From Patiria miniata (lineage: Eukaryota > Echinodermata > Asteroidea > Valvatida > Asterinidae), in NCBI RefSeq assembly GCF_015706575.1, contig NW_024037074.1, positions 496,001 through 560,000 of the forward strand: a DNA stretch of 64,000 bases. Direction: 5' to 3'. Below the pieces are notes generated by a model that saw only the letters and a program-made list of their open reading frames with translations, was not told where the DNA came from and searched no databases. This document shows, piece by piece, positions 1 through 11,580 of this stretch; positions within the stretch are counted from its first letter, which is position 1; each line of letters starts with the position of its first letter. The position numbers and the translations under genes are program-made.

Positions 1-220
1 CAGAATAATTTTGGCATGCTGTTGGAAAGAACCAATTTTCAACTTTTGTTCTTGTGAAAATCCTGTTGCGTGACATCACAGCCTGTGTTGTGATGTGAAT
101 GAGTTCTACCTGATTGATAAACGTGACCCGACTCAGAGGTGGTATGTCTTGGTGACAGTCCCTCGCTTGTCAGTTGGTACAGAATGTCATTTGGTGACAA
201 GTGAACGTCCTTATCCAAAG

Positions 221-646
221 TCAAGGAGTCATGTCCCACAGTATCTCCGGGGTTATCCACGATGTTGCCGACGGCTCCGAATCCTCCTCAGACGTTATCG
301 TCATGACGACTGTCTGCTCCATGTTCCCAAGGGTGCCCTCCGAGGACGACATCATGGCCATGTGTGAGATGTCCTGTGATTGGTCAGCCAGGTCTGGTAC
401 CAAGACTGTAGATTCAGCTGCAGATTCCTTGGGGGCTGATTTGGATAATGCGCAGGCCTGAGTGTACAGTCGTAGCTGTGCTAGATGGTGGTGCAGCAGC
501 TGGGTGTGCTCCTCAGACATGTGTTGCAGTAACTCTTGCAAAATGGACTGGTTCTCGCTGTCGTTGGTTAGATGTTTCAAACTGGACGTGTGAATCATGG
601 ACAGCTGCTGCTTGAGTGACATGTTTGTGTTGGACAAATACTCAAC
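221..646 (-). CDS. Last exon of an unrecognised minus-strand gene
   Basis: The reading frame runs on the minus strand from a pyrimidine-rich acceptor (ccctccag, 654-647) to a stop at 221-223, giving about 141 residues. The peptide begins VEYLSNTNMSLKQQLSMIH and holds a leucine/histidine-rich stretch (LLQHMSEEHTQLLHHHLAQL) that could form a coiled coil, followed by an acidic, Ser/Thr-rich tail ending WDMTP. It starts in phase 0 and joins the exon at 1240-1409, which ends in phase 0. I do not recognise the protein and assign no function. The plus-strand frames here are shadows. Confidence 0.6.
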   Translation of the reverse strand, partial: VEYLSNTNMSLKQQLSMIHTSSLKHLTNDSENQSILQELLQHMSEEHTQLLHHHLAQLRLYTQACALSKSAPKESAAESTVLVPDLADQSQDISHMAMMSSSEGTLGNMEQTVVMTITSEEDSEPSATSWITPEILWDMTP

Positions 647-1239
647 CTGGAGGGCAAGACGGATGGGCAGAGAAATTATTTGTTTACAGATGGAATTTTA
701 ATAGACCAATCCATTAGGCTCTGCCCCATGATGTGTAACCAATCACAACCATGACAGCGCACACCAAAGTCTGACATTTATGCACTTCATGATGTGTGCA
801 GTTGGAGCATGAATGCTTAAGAAGGCACATGTGTTGTTACCCAGTTATTTAGTGCAACTAGAGTATGAGTGAAACCACGAATCCTCTACACAAGGATAAA
901 CGACACATCTGAGCTTGTGTACAAAATGTGTGCAACGGTTTGTCTGCATTTATCATAAGCAGCGTCAGCGCATAAAACAACGTAGAACGTGTAGAAAATG
1001 TAGAGCAATGACAACAACAGTGCACACTATGATCGCCCACAGCCATGACAGCTGGCATCCTGACAGAAATCTGACCACTGAAAGAACGCAGTAGCATTAG
1101 TGTGCCTGCATTAGTTTTGATCAAGGTATGTCCCCCCTCCCACTTTTGAGAAGCGATTGACGCCCTTGGTACCTGTTGCATGCAGGGAACAAGATCCAAA
1201 CTCATTCTTAGACCAAGATCAGATGGAATGCCCACTCAC
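647..1239 (-). other. Intron of the minus-strand gene
   Basis: Intron between the last two exons, with donor gtgagt read from 1239 and acceptor at 647. I see no repeat or RNA gene in it. Confidence 0.5.
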
Positions 1240-1409
1240 CTTTGTACGAAGCCTTTCTATAGTACCTTTCATTCTGTGCTCTGTCTGGGCCCACGCGGTC
1301 CGCTCCTCCTCAAGAGTCTTCTCCAGACTTTCCTTCTCCTGCAGCAGCAGCGACAAGTTGTGCTCTGTGTAGCAAGTCTCGTCCTCCAAATCCTCTTTGC
1401 TTCCTTCAT
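1240..1409 (-). CDS. Coiled-coil exon of the unrecognised minus-strand gene
   Basis: Minus-strand exon with acceptor ag at 1411-1410 and donor gtgagt from 1239. After two bases that complete a split codon it encodes 56 residues, including LLLQEKESLEKTLEEERTAW, a charged heptad-like helix expected to form a coiled coil. It enters in phase 1, matching the end of the exon at 2282-2490, and leaves in phase 0, matching the last exon. The phase agreement at both borders is the best evidence that this gene model is real. No family assignment. Confidence 0.6.
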
Positions 1410-2281
1410 CTGGTATTTCAATAAGGACAACTGTTTACGAGAGGGAAAGGTTGAGTAATTATCCTGAATAATGATTCCTGTAATAATGAAAGTCGGTCAT
1501 CAAAAGGTCACTCCAGGTGTGGGCTACACAAAGAGGGGAAATGATGGGAGGAGTTTATGGAGTAGAAAGGTCGACATATATGTTGCGCTTGAATGGGACA
1601 GATGATTTGTAGCGGTAAAAACAGGATACAGGCAAGAAAGTCCAAAGTGATGCAGTGTGTCAAGAACATGTAATTCCTTGTAACTGGGTGCAAGCAATCA
1701 CTCACTTTTTCAAACCGTATTCCTAACATTAGGTGGGCAAGGTGAAGGACAAATGCCAATATTTAATTAATTGTTGAAGTCAGCTCTCAAAATGTACTGC
1801 CACCCTGACTTATTAGATTTTTTTTGTTGCTTAGAACCTTCCTGAATCCTCCAAAATTCAATCAACTTAAATAACGCCAATGGCACACCCTTTGCACCTT
1901 GTAATTTCAATTTGTAAAATCCACTGTCAATATTGGCCCTCATCCACCCCAACCCCCTAAAAAAATGCTGAACTTTTGGTTGTTGTTTTATTTATTTTAT
2001 TGACCAAACAAGTGCAGGAGTGAAGACAACTGTATCAAACATGCTGTTGTCTACCCATTCCCTTCTTCCATATGGATTCACGATATATCAATTGAAAACA
2101 AAGTGGGGGGGGGGGGTGGGGGGGGGGGAAGAGTTCTTCCTTGCATCAAATGCCTCCCCCTTGGCTTTTTGGTCAGCTTCTTCTAATTATCCTTCACTGC
2201 TGGTGGCATTATCCACCTTAACCTCTGCGTAGATGCTGAAGGATTCTTGGAGGGTCAGGGTTAATATTCTTACCATCTTAC
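1410..2281 (-). other. Intron with a long G-tract
   Basis: Intron of the minus-strand gene. The only notable content is a nearly pure G run at about 2102-2129 on the + strand, which could form a G-quadruplex. No repeat family recognised. Confidence 0.4.
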
Positions 2282-2490
2282 CTTCCCCATTGGCAGTGCT
2301 CTGACTCGGATCATTGATGCAGGCATACTGGTACTCGATCTGCGGCTGCTGCCCATCAGTCTGCTCATAGCCCCGGGGATGATGTGTCTGTCTCCGATGG
2401 CTGCTGTGACTGGGGGACTATGAGGTGTGTTACCAGGCTGGTACTGTTGGGTGCTGGGTCAGTGTATGTGGTGAAGATCTGGTTGACATC
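2282..2490 (-). CDS. Exon of the unrecognised minus-strand gene, with a frame conflict
   Basis: Acceptor tttttacccag ends at 2491 and donor gtaagatgg reads from 2281. The first two-thirds read DVNQIFTTYTDPAP in one frame, then a stop. The last third reads PRGYEQTDGQQPQIEYQY in another frame, ending in phase 1 as the next exon needs. So there is a one-base frame change near 2375-2395, or the exon really starts at an internal acceptor (tcatagtcccccag). Both halves look coding in composition (Q, P, T rich). Function unknown. Confidence 0.42.
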
Positions 2491-3175
2491 CTGGGTAAAA
2501 ATGGTGGAGTGCAGTCGTTAAGGTTGATAAAATGAGACTTAAACCTGTAAGGTAGCAAAAGATTCAATTTACGACACAAACATACAGTGATAAAATTAGG
2601 TTCACAATTAATTATTTTAAAAGGCACGAAGTGTTGGCATTTGACATAATCCACCCAAATCCTTGTAGAACTACCACACCTGCTCACAAGGTACATAAAT
2701 TTCAACTGATTAAATTTATTCCATGGTTTTTTTTTCATGCAGATTGTACAAGGGGACCATTACATTACAGCAACGGCATACTCAGTTGTCTTGAAGCAGC
2801 ACTGAAACTGTGAAGGTTAAAAATAAGTGCGCTTTCAAACACTTAAACCAAAAAGGTGTGTCTAATCATTCTCAAAAGAATGGATACTTGAGTCAAAACT
2901 TTTCGGTAAAAAAACCCCCAGATTTTGTTCAACAAGTTCACTTCATGCTTTTTTGAAACACCCCTCTACAGGGAGTTTATCGAACACTGATATCTGCTAA
3001 GAATAACCAGCCCAGGTATCTGTCAATTTCATAAAACTCCCACAAATGCCACTACCTTGTCCTGCTGTCCACTACCTTCAACTTATCTTTATAATTAACC
3101 CTAACCCTGCCACATGCAGCACAGTGCGCATCAGTTGGAAAAGTCTGGTGCACTTGGTCTTGTTCCCAAACTCAC

Positions 3176-3381
3176 CCCCAAAGTTGATGCCTTTATCCAC
3201 GTACTTGACCCTGTACGTAGTGCGCCTTGAGGAGAATCTCCTCAGTGAAGAGACTGTCCTGGGAGCAGAATGGACAGTGCAGATGCGGAGCCTTCATCCA
3301 GGAGTGGCTACACTCCCTGTCTGTGCATTGTATGGGCGTCCAGTCTGCCTCAGCGCCTTTCATCCGCACTGATGGATGCGC
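3176..3381 (-). CDS. C2H2-like zinc-finger exon of the unrecognised minus-strand gene
   Basis: Minus-strand exon with acceptor actgtag ending at 3382 (a second acceptor ends at 3369) and donor gtgagt from 3175. It encodes a cysteine/histidine cluster: CTDRECSHSW, then HLHCPFCSQDSLFTEE, then LLKAHY, consistent with a zinc-binding C2H2-type module. Near its 3' end the open frame changes: the first frame reaches a stop, while the next frame reads VKYVDKGINFG up to the donor. Either a one-base change has broken the exon or a short intron is missed. Zinc binding is inferred from residue spacing only. Confidence 0.45.
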
Positions 3382-3551
3382 CTACAGTTGCGAAAAAAAC
3401 AATTGAGAAAAACTGTCAAGTTAACATGTATGATGTCAAAAAAATGTTATAAAATGGCTACGCCAATGAAATCAGTAGAAATCTCATTTTCTACTCAAAT
3501 CCAAATCTTCACAGCAGTTTTCAAAGTGGCAGTTCATAAAAACCAGGCATA

Positions 3552-3621
3552 AAACATTTAACAAAGAAACCACTCGCAGATGGGATCTCTTTTGAGGCGG
3601 TGGAAGGTTTTAGAAGGCTTT
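3552..3621 (-). CDS. Downstream half of a candidate exon split by a transposon
   Basis: Read on the minus strand from the edge of the GACGT-rich transposon, this piece continues the frame of 7603-7656: if the element and one copy of the two flanking T bases are removed, the peptide runs GSPRKPSKTFHRLKRDP and on to ICEWFL before a weak donor (gttaaa). The frame is open across the join only when the 2-bp duplication is collapsed, as expected for a clean insertion into an exon. The 3' border is uncertain. Confidence 0.4.
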
Positions 3622-6600
3622 CCCAGCAGGCATTTTTGGTCGGTTTAACGTCTATCTGACGTCAGATTCCGACCAACTCCGACGTTGTTTTTTGGTTGCC
3701 GTCGTGGTTGTAAGTGTAAGTTTTTTAGACGTTGAAAACCTGACCAAATTCTAACGTCGGTATGTGGTTAAAATTATGACGTCAGTCTGACCATGATTAA
3801 CTGCTAATCCTGACCGAAATCTAACGTCTGTATATAGTCAAATTATGACGTCAGTCTGACCATGATTAACTGGTTACATGGACGTCGACGGGACGTCAGA
3901 TTGTTGGTTGAATTTAGGTTAGAATATGGTTGAAAGTGTCAGTTATTTGGACGTCGAAAACCTGACCGAAAGCTAACGTCCGAATATAGTCAAATTATGA
4001 CGTCAGTCTGACCGTGATTTGACTGGTTATATGGACGTCGACAGGACGTCGCGGTTGAAGTTATTTAGACGTCGAAAAATGACCACATTATAACGTCTGA
4101 GTGAGGTCAAAATTGACGTCTATCTGACCGTCGTAATAACGTCCTTTAAACGTTCGGATTTCATGGTTGAAGTTAGGTCAGTACATGGTTGCAAATGTAA
4201 TTTTTGTAGACGTTGAACACTGTTATTTCGGTTGTGTAAAAATCAAACGGTTATGTACTATATGAACCTAGCAACCTGTTGTGTAAACTGTTGTTTACAC
4301 AACAGTGTAAGAATATAACACAACTTGTTCAGTTTTTTTACACAACTGGTTGGCTAGGTTCACATAGTACACAACCGAAATAACAGTGTTAAGTTTTCTA
4401 AATTTAGTTAATAGTAAAAATAGTGGCGTCAGTCTGACAGGTTTAAACAATGGCAAATAGACGCTTCAAATGTTCAATGTTGATGGGCCGATCAATTTTG
4501 ACATCAGATTTCATTACCACAGTTCAACTTAATTTGGACATGAAATAAAAAAAAATAGACGTCGGTTTGAGCCTTTGAATCAAACACTGAATCACAACCA
4601 ACACAGACATGATCTCTAATCTCTTTTGTGAATATTTGTGCAGGTATAGAAGACATCAGGCGGTCGATGTTGATCCTGATGATGCATGGTGCCACGTAAA
4701 GTAGGGCTTAGGTAGTGTATTCGTCTCCCTCAACTGACCAAAGCAGAGAGCTGGAAAAGGGAAAAAATGAAAAACATTGTCAATTTTCTTGAATGCCAAC
4801 ACATTTTTAAAATAATGATGACTCGTAAATAATTAAAACAAAAGTTTAATTTTCAGAAATCCGAAATAAGTATTAAAAATAGTTCTCATGAAGAAGACAA
4901 GTCGAAGCATAGGCCTATTTTAAGTCTAATGGGCAATTTCATGCGATTCTAAGAAACGAATATTACTGAAATTAATTAATGAAAAATTTAAAATTGCAAG
5001 CACCGTTACTTTCTTAATAATTATAAAAAATAATTAACATTTATTTAGCATTGCGTACGCCGTGTTATTAACAAAACATGACATAGAGTACACAACAAAA
5101 GAAAAGTGGCATAATGTATCGTCATAAGTGATTCCCAAACTCTGAACACTTTTAAAACTAGATTGAAAACGTATCTGTATCAAAATATCTGTAAAAAATA
5201 AAAGAGACATTCCGATCGTTTGAGTTAGGCCGGATGCGGAATATGTTGCGGTGCAGTTAAATTCACAATAAATTGAATATTCTAAATCTTCAATCAACCC
5301 AGTACGTGTGGGAAACTTGTCTCATGTTGAGATATACTTTAAAATGACCTCATTTTTCCTAGGGCTAAATAAAGATTGGACATGATGATGGAAAGCGGGC
5401 AGAACATGCATGACTGCTGATTAGTTAGGATTTTCTACTTCTTCAATGTTTAAATAAAGGGCACCGTTAGTGTAACTTTGTTTTTAAAATATGAAATGAC
5501 AATAGCATCCAACATGTCTAGTCTAACATTAACAACTTTCTACAGTGAAGTTAAGGTACTTTCCATGGAATTTTAATGTTACAACTGACATGACTGATAG
5601 GGAACATAATAAAGATATAATAGAGATACAATTTCCAACTATTGACCTTCAAAGAAATTGCAAATCTCTAACTCGGAAACATTCACGTTTGAAACTTACC
5701 ATTTTCAGACATTGCAAAATCAGATCATCTTGATTGCGGTTCAATCGAAATCTTGACTTGTGCTTGTCCTATACATCTTGGTGTCGTATCTTGACTTGAA
5801 GTTAGGATCGGGGTTGGGAACATCTCCAATGTTAACAGTACTCCATTGCAGAACCAAATCTTGACTTGAAATCTTGTTGAAAGGTGCACAAAACTTGTTC
5901 ATTTTGGGCCAATATGTCTCTTCCCAAAGCTGCTTCAGTTGTGACTGTTGTTTTAACGGATATTCAAACTGGCCAGAGTCGTACAGTAGTGGAGTTCGTT
6001 GGAATGCAAGAGGTCACACACAGGGCATACATATGCTTACGTGTAATACGCTTGGGCTATACGGTTTTCGCGCGCGCGGCACTTGGCTCTGGGCCAAGAC
6101 AATTATAATTGGCGCGCGCCGCAGCTAAGTGAAAAAGTCGTCAAAACGGGCGATATATTTTGGTTGAAACAATGATGAAACTGCAGACCGGACATCAATT
6201 TTATAACCATCAGCTAGCTGACCACAATTCAACGTCTTTTTTAGTCGTTCAAATTAATAAGGCGTCCGATAATTTCGTTTGGGAATTACGACGTTGCACA
6301 TGCATTCTTTAATGACTTTTTAATTTTATTAAGTGAAAAACGGACGTTATATTTTGGTCGAAACCATGACACACTATCGACGTAATGTAAATAACCAACA
6401 GCCGACCACAATTCAACGTCATTTTTGAGTTGCTGAAAAGACCGTCAGAAAACGGACGTTATATTTTGGGTTAAACCATGACATAACGATATTGTAACCA
6501 TCCACTGACCAGAAATCAACGTCGTTAATTGATTCGTTGAAATGACGTTAGAAAACAGACGTAATATCATGGTTGAAAACATGACTTAATAACGACGTCA

Positions 6601-7602
6601 AATATTATAACTAGCAGCCGACCACTATTCAACGTCGCTTTTTAAGATGTTGAAATGACGTCAGATAATGGACGTTGTGTTTTGGTTTAAAGCATGACAT
6701 AAGTACGACGTCAGTTATTATATCCAACAGCCAACCACAAAACAACGTCGATTTTGAGTCATTTGAACGACGTTAGAAAACGAACGTAATATCATGGTTG
6801 AAAACATGACTTAAAAATGACGTCAAATATTATAACCAGCGTCTGACCATAATCCAACGTCATTTTTGAGTCGCTGAAAAGACGTCAGAGAACTGACGTT
6901 ATAGTTTGGGTTAAACCGTGACTTAATAATGACGTTCAAATATTTTAACCATCAAACGACCGGAAGTCAACGTCATTATTTGATTCGTTGACACGACGTT
7001 AGAAAACGGACGTAAAATAATGGTTAAAAACATGACCAAATAACGACGTCATATATTATAACCGACAGCCGACCATAATTCAACGTCACTTTTTGAGTCG
7101 TTGAAAAAACGTCAAAAACGGACGTTGCATTTTAGTCAAAAGCATGACATAAGTACGACGTCGGATATTATAACCGACGGCCAACCACAATTCAACGTCG
7201 TTTTTTGAGTTGTTGAAACGACGTTAGAAAGCAAACGTCATATCTTGGTTGAAAACATGACATAATTGCGACGTCGCGAAGGCAAACGCAAAAATAACAA
7301 TAATACAACGTTGTTTTTCAGTCCGTTGTATAGACGTTGACAAAACAACGTCATACCATGGTTGAAATTACGTTTGGTAATATTCCCGACCAAATTCCAA
7401 CTATATTTCGACGTTGTTGTTACGTAAAATTCTGACGTTAAATTGTCGACACTAAGGCAACGTCTGGCGGACGTTATAATGACAACGTCGTCTTTTGGTC
7501 GACTAAAACAACGTTGATTTTCGGTTATGTATGGTTGATCCGACGTTGCGACCATAAAACAACCATTATACAACGTCAGTCTGACGGTCGGTGCCTGCTG
7601 GG
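3622..7602. mobile_element. Large non-autonomous TIR transposon built of GACGT-rich repeats
   Basis: Ends are an inverted repeat, CCCAGCAGGCA at 3622 and TGCCTGCTGGG at 7592-7602, flanked by TT on each side (possible 2-bp target duplication). The 3,981-bp body is made of degenerate units rich in AACGTC/GACGTC, ATGACNNA and TTGAAACGACGT-like phrases in both orientations, about 100-130 bp apart at 6150-7560 and 3650-4200, so either half can fold back on the other. No transposase-like frame is present. A part at about 4690-6090 lacks the repeat and is AT-rich. The architecture resembles GACGT-rich elements common in aquatic animal genomes; I do not name the superfamily. Confidence 0.75.
4216..4390. 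mobile_element. MITE nested in the GACGT-rich transposon
   Basis: A 175-bp near-palindromic insertion: AACACTGTTATTTCGGTTG at the left is matched inverted by CAACCGAAATAACAGTGTT at the right, and inner arms (ATGTACTATATGAACCTAGC / GCTAGGTTCACATAGTAC) also pair. It interrupts the GACGT repeat pattern. No clear target duplication. Confidence 0.75.
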
Positions 7603-7656
7603 TTCTTGGAGAGCCAACAGTCACCTCGGAAAGAATGTTGCAACCTGACGCTACTT
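7603..7656 (-). CDS. Upstream half of a candidate exon split by a transposon
   Basis: Minus-strand exon beginning after acceptor actgcag (7663-7657), which follows an in-frame stop upstream. It reads EVASGCNILSEVTVGSPR up to the transposon edge. Its entry phase (two bases finishing a codon) matches the exit phase of the candidate exon at 8033-8099. This is the third coding exon of the model starting at 9265. Confidence 0.42.
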
Positions 7657-9175
7657 CTGCAGTTGTGTACAAAGTCTATGGAGAGTCAAGAATTTTTTTA
7701 AGTATTTCCTAACAAAATTGGAAATGTTTCTCAGTCCAAGATTCATGTCTTATCAATATATCATCATTTTTGCAATTACTGACCTTCATTGAGATGATAT
7801 ACGAAAGAAAAAGCAGCATTAGGTGGCAACATTTAGTCACCTCTGATGCTGAACCAACAAGAGGTAGTGATGTAGAAAAACATTGGCCATTTTTTGCGCA
7901 CTTAGTACTTGGACCAATTTTTTTCTTGCATAAACTAAATCCTACACAATTGTGGACTTTAACATTGAAAGAATGACTAATATTAACTACATAGAAAAAT
8001 AATTTGAACAATATCGAACGTCAAGGAAGCACCAAGAACGTCATCGTCTGCAGATGAGTCAAATTGGCTGCCACGAAAGTCTCCATTGTGTCCTACTTCC
8101 TAAACCAATGTGGATTTGTCATCCGACATTGTTATTAAATGCGCGTTTGTTTATATATGAAATAAATGAATTTCTTTCCATTTTGGTAAAAACAACTGCA
8201 TGCATAATATTTAAAATCATATCATAATTGAAAATAGGAGGTAAATAAAATAAATCCACAAATATTATAATATACTTTTGTCGAAAGTCTAAGAAGCTTA
8301 GTTAAATCCTATGCATGGAAAGAGTTCCGAGAATGTTTTGCTGAAAATCATCCGTGTGCCAATTACATAACATTTTACAAATGTATACAGATTCTCCCAA
8401 AATAGAAACATTTGCAATATAACTTTAGTATGCCGTTGCTATATTTTTAAAGTTTAGTTGGACTCCCTATTATCGCAGCATCCCTATTATTGCGGAATGG
8501 GAAATTTCTCTTTTGTGTTGCCTAAACTCCTTCAAGTGGCGATTTTTATCCAGTTCACCAGGCATTAAGGACTTTCTGCCGAGTTGTATAAAAAGGATGA
8601 TTAAAAAATGTTGTGTCTTTCTAGTTTTGTTTTGACTACTTTAGGTATCTTAATTATTTGTGAGTTGTTGCTTCACCACTGTAGCGAACCAGGTTGGCAG
8701 TGAAATGCAGTAATAATAGGTGAGCTACAGTGACGCTGTGTTTAATCAATTTAAATTTTTCGGCAGTCTTTTTTTATTATTCTTTACTTCGTGTGAAACA
8801 AATATCAACCTCATTTATATTTCATAGGTAAAAATACTGTCCAAAGTATCTCAAACAGTTTTTAGACAAAAGTCTGTTAATAATTATTTCTATTGGCAAA
8901 GTTATAGCCACAAAAAACATTTCATTTAGTGTTTACTTACATATGCACCCGTCACTGGAAACATTTAAGCATATAGTTCCCTCCAGCATTCGAAGTAGAA
9001 TTCAATATTTTGTGTCGCTCCTGTACGGTGGGGTTCAACACTGCTATATTATTACTTTTTTATTAGTATAGATATAGGCCTAGTTTGATGCTCCCGGGGA
9101 TTTGTAAAATGTCCAACATAATATTTGCACATAGCCCCTCTCTAGCTCTATTGACGCTCCTTCGACTTTCATTAC
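7657..9175 (-). other. Introns 1 and 2 region of the minus-strand gene
   Basis: AT-rich DNA around the small candidate exon at 8033-8099. At about 8458-8735 an inverted similarity (CTCCCTATTATCGC against GTAATAATAGGTGAG) may mark an old TIR element but is too degraded to delimit. Nothing else recognised. Confidence 0.3.
8033..8099 (-). CDS. Candidate second exon of the minus-strand gene
   Basis: Acceptor ttggtttag is followed by an open frame EVGHNGDFRGSQFDSSADD and then VL before a weak donor (gtgctt). Entry in phase 0 fits the first exon and exit in phase 1 fits the next. Acidic Ser/Asp-rich peptide with no recognised domain. The weak donor keeps confidence low. Confidence 0.38.
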
Positions 9176-9265
9176 CTTGGTGAAGAGCCACTCAAACTGG
9201 TCAAGGGGAAAAACTGGAAAACTAGTGTTCAGCGTAAACAGCTTATTTATTTCCCTTAAAGCCAT
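9176..9265 (-). CDS. Candidate first coding exon of the minus-strand gene
   Basis: An ATG at 9265-9263 in context gagaaATGG opens a 30-codon frame, MALREINKLFTLNTSFPVFP onwards, that ends at a good donor (AAG|gtaatgaaag). It leaves in phase 0, matching the next candidate exon. Hydrophobic and aromatic residues (FEWLF) suggest a folded segment rather than a signal peptide. The gene points away from the TRMT2A-like gene at 11.6 kb, so 9.3-11.6 kb may be a shared divergent promoter. Confidence 0.45.
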
Positions 9266-10046
9266 TTCTCCCTGTGGAAACTTACTTGAGTTGCGTAAAC
9301 AGCGCCGGCCTAGCCCTCCAGAAAAAAAGAAAACATGGGTTTAAAGAGTTTTTAAAAATTCGATTCATTCCCAGCTGGGGCTTCGTCTACTATAAAAATT
9401 TAAGAAGATTATGAAATTTCCACACAGCTACCCAGAAAGCGTGAGTTGTCAAATAATAATAGACAAATAAATGTTGTTGAGCTTCCGTTATGGAAGACGT
9501 ATGCGTCTCGTTAAAAAAAAAGGATACCAGTTCAATATATGAAGCTGAAGCAGTAGGGACCTGCGATGGAGGCCGATGTTTCGAAAGAGCTTGCATGCCA
9601 ATCGAACGACACATGAGGGCAGCATTCAACAACATAAACACGCGACTGTAAATCTGGCGCTATCTTCCGAGTGGCCGAAACCTGTTGCCTGTGTCACTTT
9701 CTTGGTCAGTATCAGTAGATAATTTTATCTAACCATTTAATAAATGATAACATTAATTTAGTTGTTTATATTAGCTATTGGTGAAATCTGCATTATTTTA
9801 TTTAGTGAAACTGAAACGTACTGCAAAAAGTGGCCATATCGGACATGATACTTTGAGTTTGATAGACGTACAGTACTGCGTTTATTATTTGTATTCAATA
9901 GCGTGGTATCTCATTCGTGAAAAGTTTGAGATGCTTAATTAACAATAACAATTAACATTAAAGGAAAGATTCCCATATCTGGCCATCACTTGCCACCCTG
10001 TGCACAAACCCTTTGAGACTGGTCTGAAAATTTTTAAGTGTTTTCT
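9266..10046. other. Divergent intergenic region, left part
   Basis: AT-rich sequence between the start of the minus-strand gene and the foldback element. It probably contains the minus-strand promoter, but I see no decisive core element and no repeat. Confidence 0.3.
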
Positions 10047-10967
10047 CAGTTGAGTTAGCTGGAGTTACCCAGCACCTAGTCCGAGTAACTTGGACCCAAC
10101 TTATCGCCTTTTTTAACATTTGGACATGGTCTGGCGATAGTAAGGTCCAAGCTAATACCGAGACCTAGACAACACAGTCCCAAAAACCAACATTTTCTAA
10201 CAAAAAACATCAGAAATTTTCCGTTCAATTCTGAAGACCCCCTCTGCCTAGGTTGTCGTCGTTGTGCTCACGTTCAAAACTGCATGATAATGGCGTCTGA
10301 CCTCGACCTCATGCAAATGTCGTGACGACACGGCAGATTCCCCTGCGCCGCGCCGACGACTGTTTCGACGACTGAGTGCTGTGTAAGTTCGTGGTACGCC
10401 TAGGAGTCGTGCTGGCTAGCCAGGCGCATGGCTGGCGCTCTACATCAGGAAACAGTCGTCGGCGCGGCGCAGGGGAATCTGCCGTGCATGCAGTGCATTA
10501 TGCGCAAGCACGCCGCCCTGACATTTGCATGAGGTCGAGGTCAGATGCCATTATCATGCAGTTTTGAACGTGAGCACAACAACGACAACCTAGGCAGAGG
10601 GGGTCTTCAGAATTGAACGGAAAATTTCACTTTTTTCTGGATCGTAAGTAAACTTAAGTACAACCATCTTAATCATCTATGTCTACTTGTACCTCAGGTG
10701 ACATATCTAGTAATTTGGAGGCCGTTTTGAAGGCGAAATCTGATGTTTTTTGTTGGAAAATGTTGGTTTTTGGGACTGTGTTGTCTAGGTCTCGGTATTA
10801 GCTTGGACCTTACTATCGCCAGACCATGTCCAAATGTTAAAAAAGGCGATAAGTTGGGTCCAAGTTACTCGGACTACCCAGCACCCAATTGGGTATCATT
10901 GGGTTGTCATCTAGATGACAACCCAATGATAAAATTTAGGGCTGGGTAACTCCAGCTACAGTTGAGT
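10047..10967. mobile_element. Foldback Mutator-like element with 9-bp target duplication
   Basis: The element (10056-10958, 903 bp) begins TAGCTGGAGTTACCCAGC and ends with its exact inverse; CAGTTGAGT flanks it directly on both sides (10047-10055, 10959-10967). The arms pair for about 370 bp (for example CTTGGACCCAACTTATCGCC against its inverse at 10845-10864). Long terminal inverted repeats plus a 9-bp duplication are the hallmark of Mutator-like (MULE) elements. No transposase is encoded, so it would be non-autonomous. The right arm shares a ~130 bp segment with the element at 18673-19781, so the two are one family. Superfamily is inferred from end structure only. Confidence 0.8.
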
Positions 10968-10970
10968 TAA

Positions 10971-11421
10971 TACTTCGGCCATCGTGAAGTGCAGGGCCCG
11001 GTTCCTATAACTTGGGGAACAAAATCCACTTAAAAATTGTTTGACCTACCATAATAGTTTGCAACATTCTCAATAAACAGGTTTGTCATAGATAGAGGGC
11101 AGGGTTTTGATTATTTGAGGGAAATTTGGGGGTAAAATGACAATGACGGCGCGGCGACAACATGCGACCCGAAAATTAAGATGGCAATCACCGCGCGATG
11201 TTCCGTGAGCATGCAAGGCGCGCTGAATCCCAAGGTACAAACCGCGCAGGAAAACCGTGATTTCTACTCCAAGAATCTGTTAAAAATTGTGAAATGGGTG
11301 TTATTAGAATTAAGAAAAAGGCTGCTTTTGATTGTAAAGGTGAGTTTTGAGCAATAAAAAACATTTTCGATTCTAATTTGATCAAAACAAAACGGGGGCC
11401 CTACACTTCACGATTGCCGTA
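10971..11421. mobile_element. TIR element (MITE-like) next to the foldback element
   Basis: CATCGTGAAGTGCAGGGCCC at 10980-10999 is repeated inverted as GGGCCCTACACTTCACGATT at about 11396-11415, with two mismatches. The 451-bp span has no coding frame. Lies just upstream of the TRMT2A-like gene; no convincing target duplication. Confidence 0.6.
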
Positions 11422-11580
11422 ATTTTTCCCTTAAATGACCTATCAGCCATCAGAAAATGATATATCCTAAAAAGTTAAAATTAGCAGGGACAAATTTTGA
11501 CCCCTCCCCCTAGATATCCCACTGGTCATGGCTTTCAATAGTATACAACTGCTTTATGTGCAGTTTCTTTATATTTCCAG

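Noticed and set aside
8458-8735. Possible old Tc1/mariner-like element
   Set aside because: Only a weak inverted match at the ends, with no reliable terminus or TA duplication.
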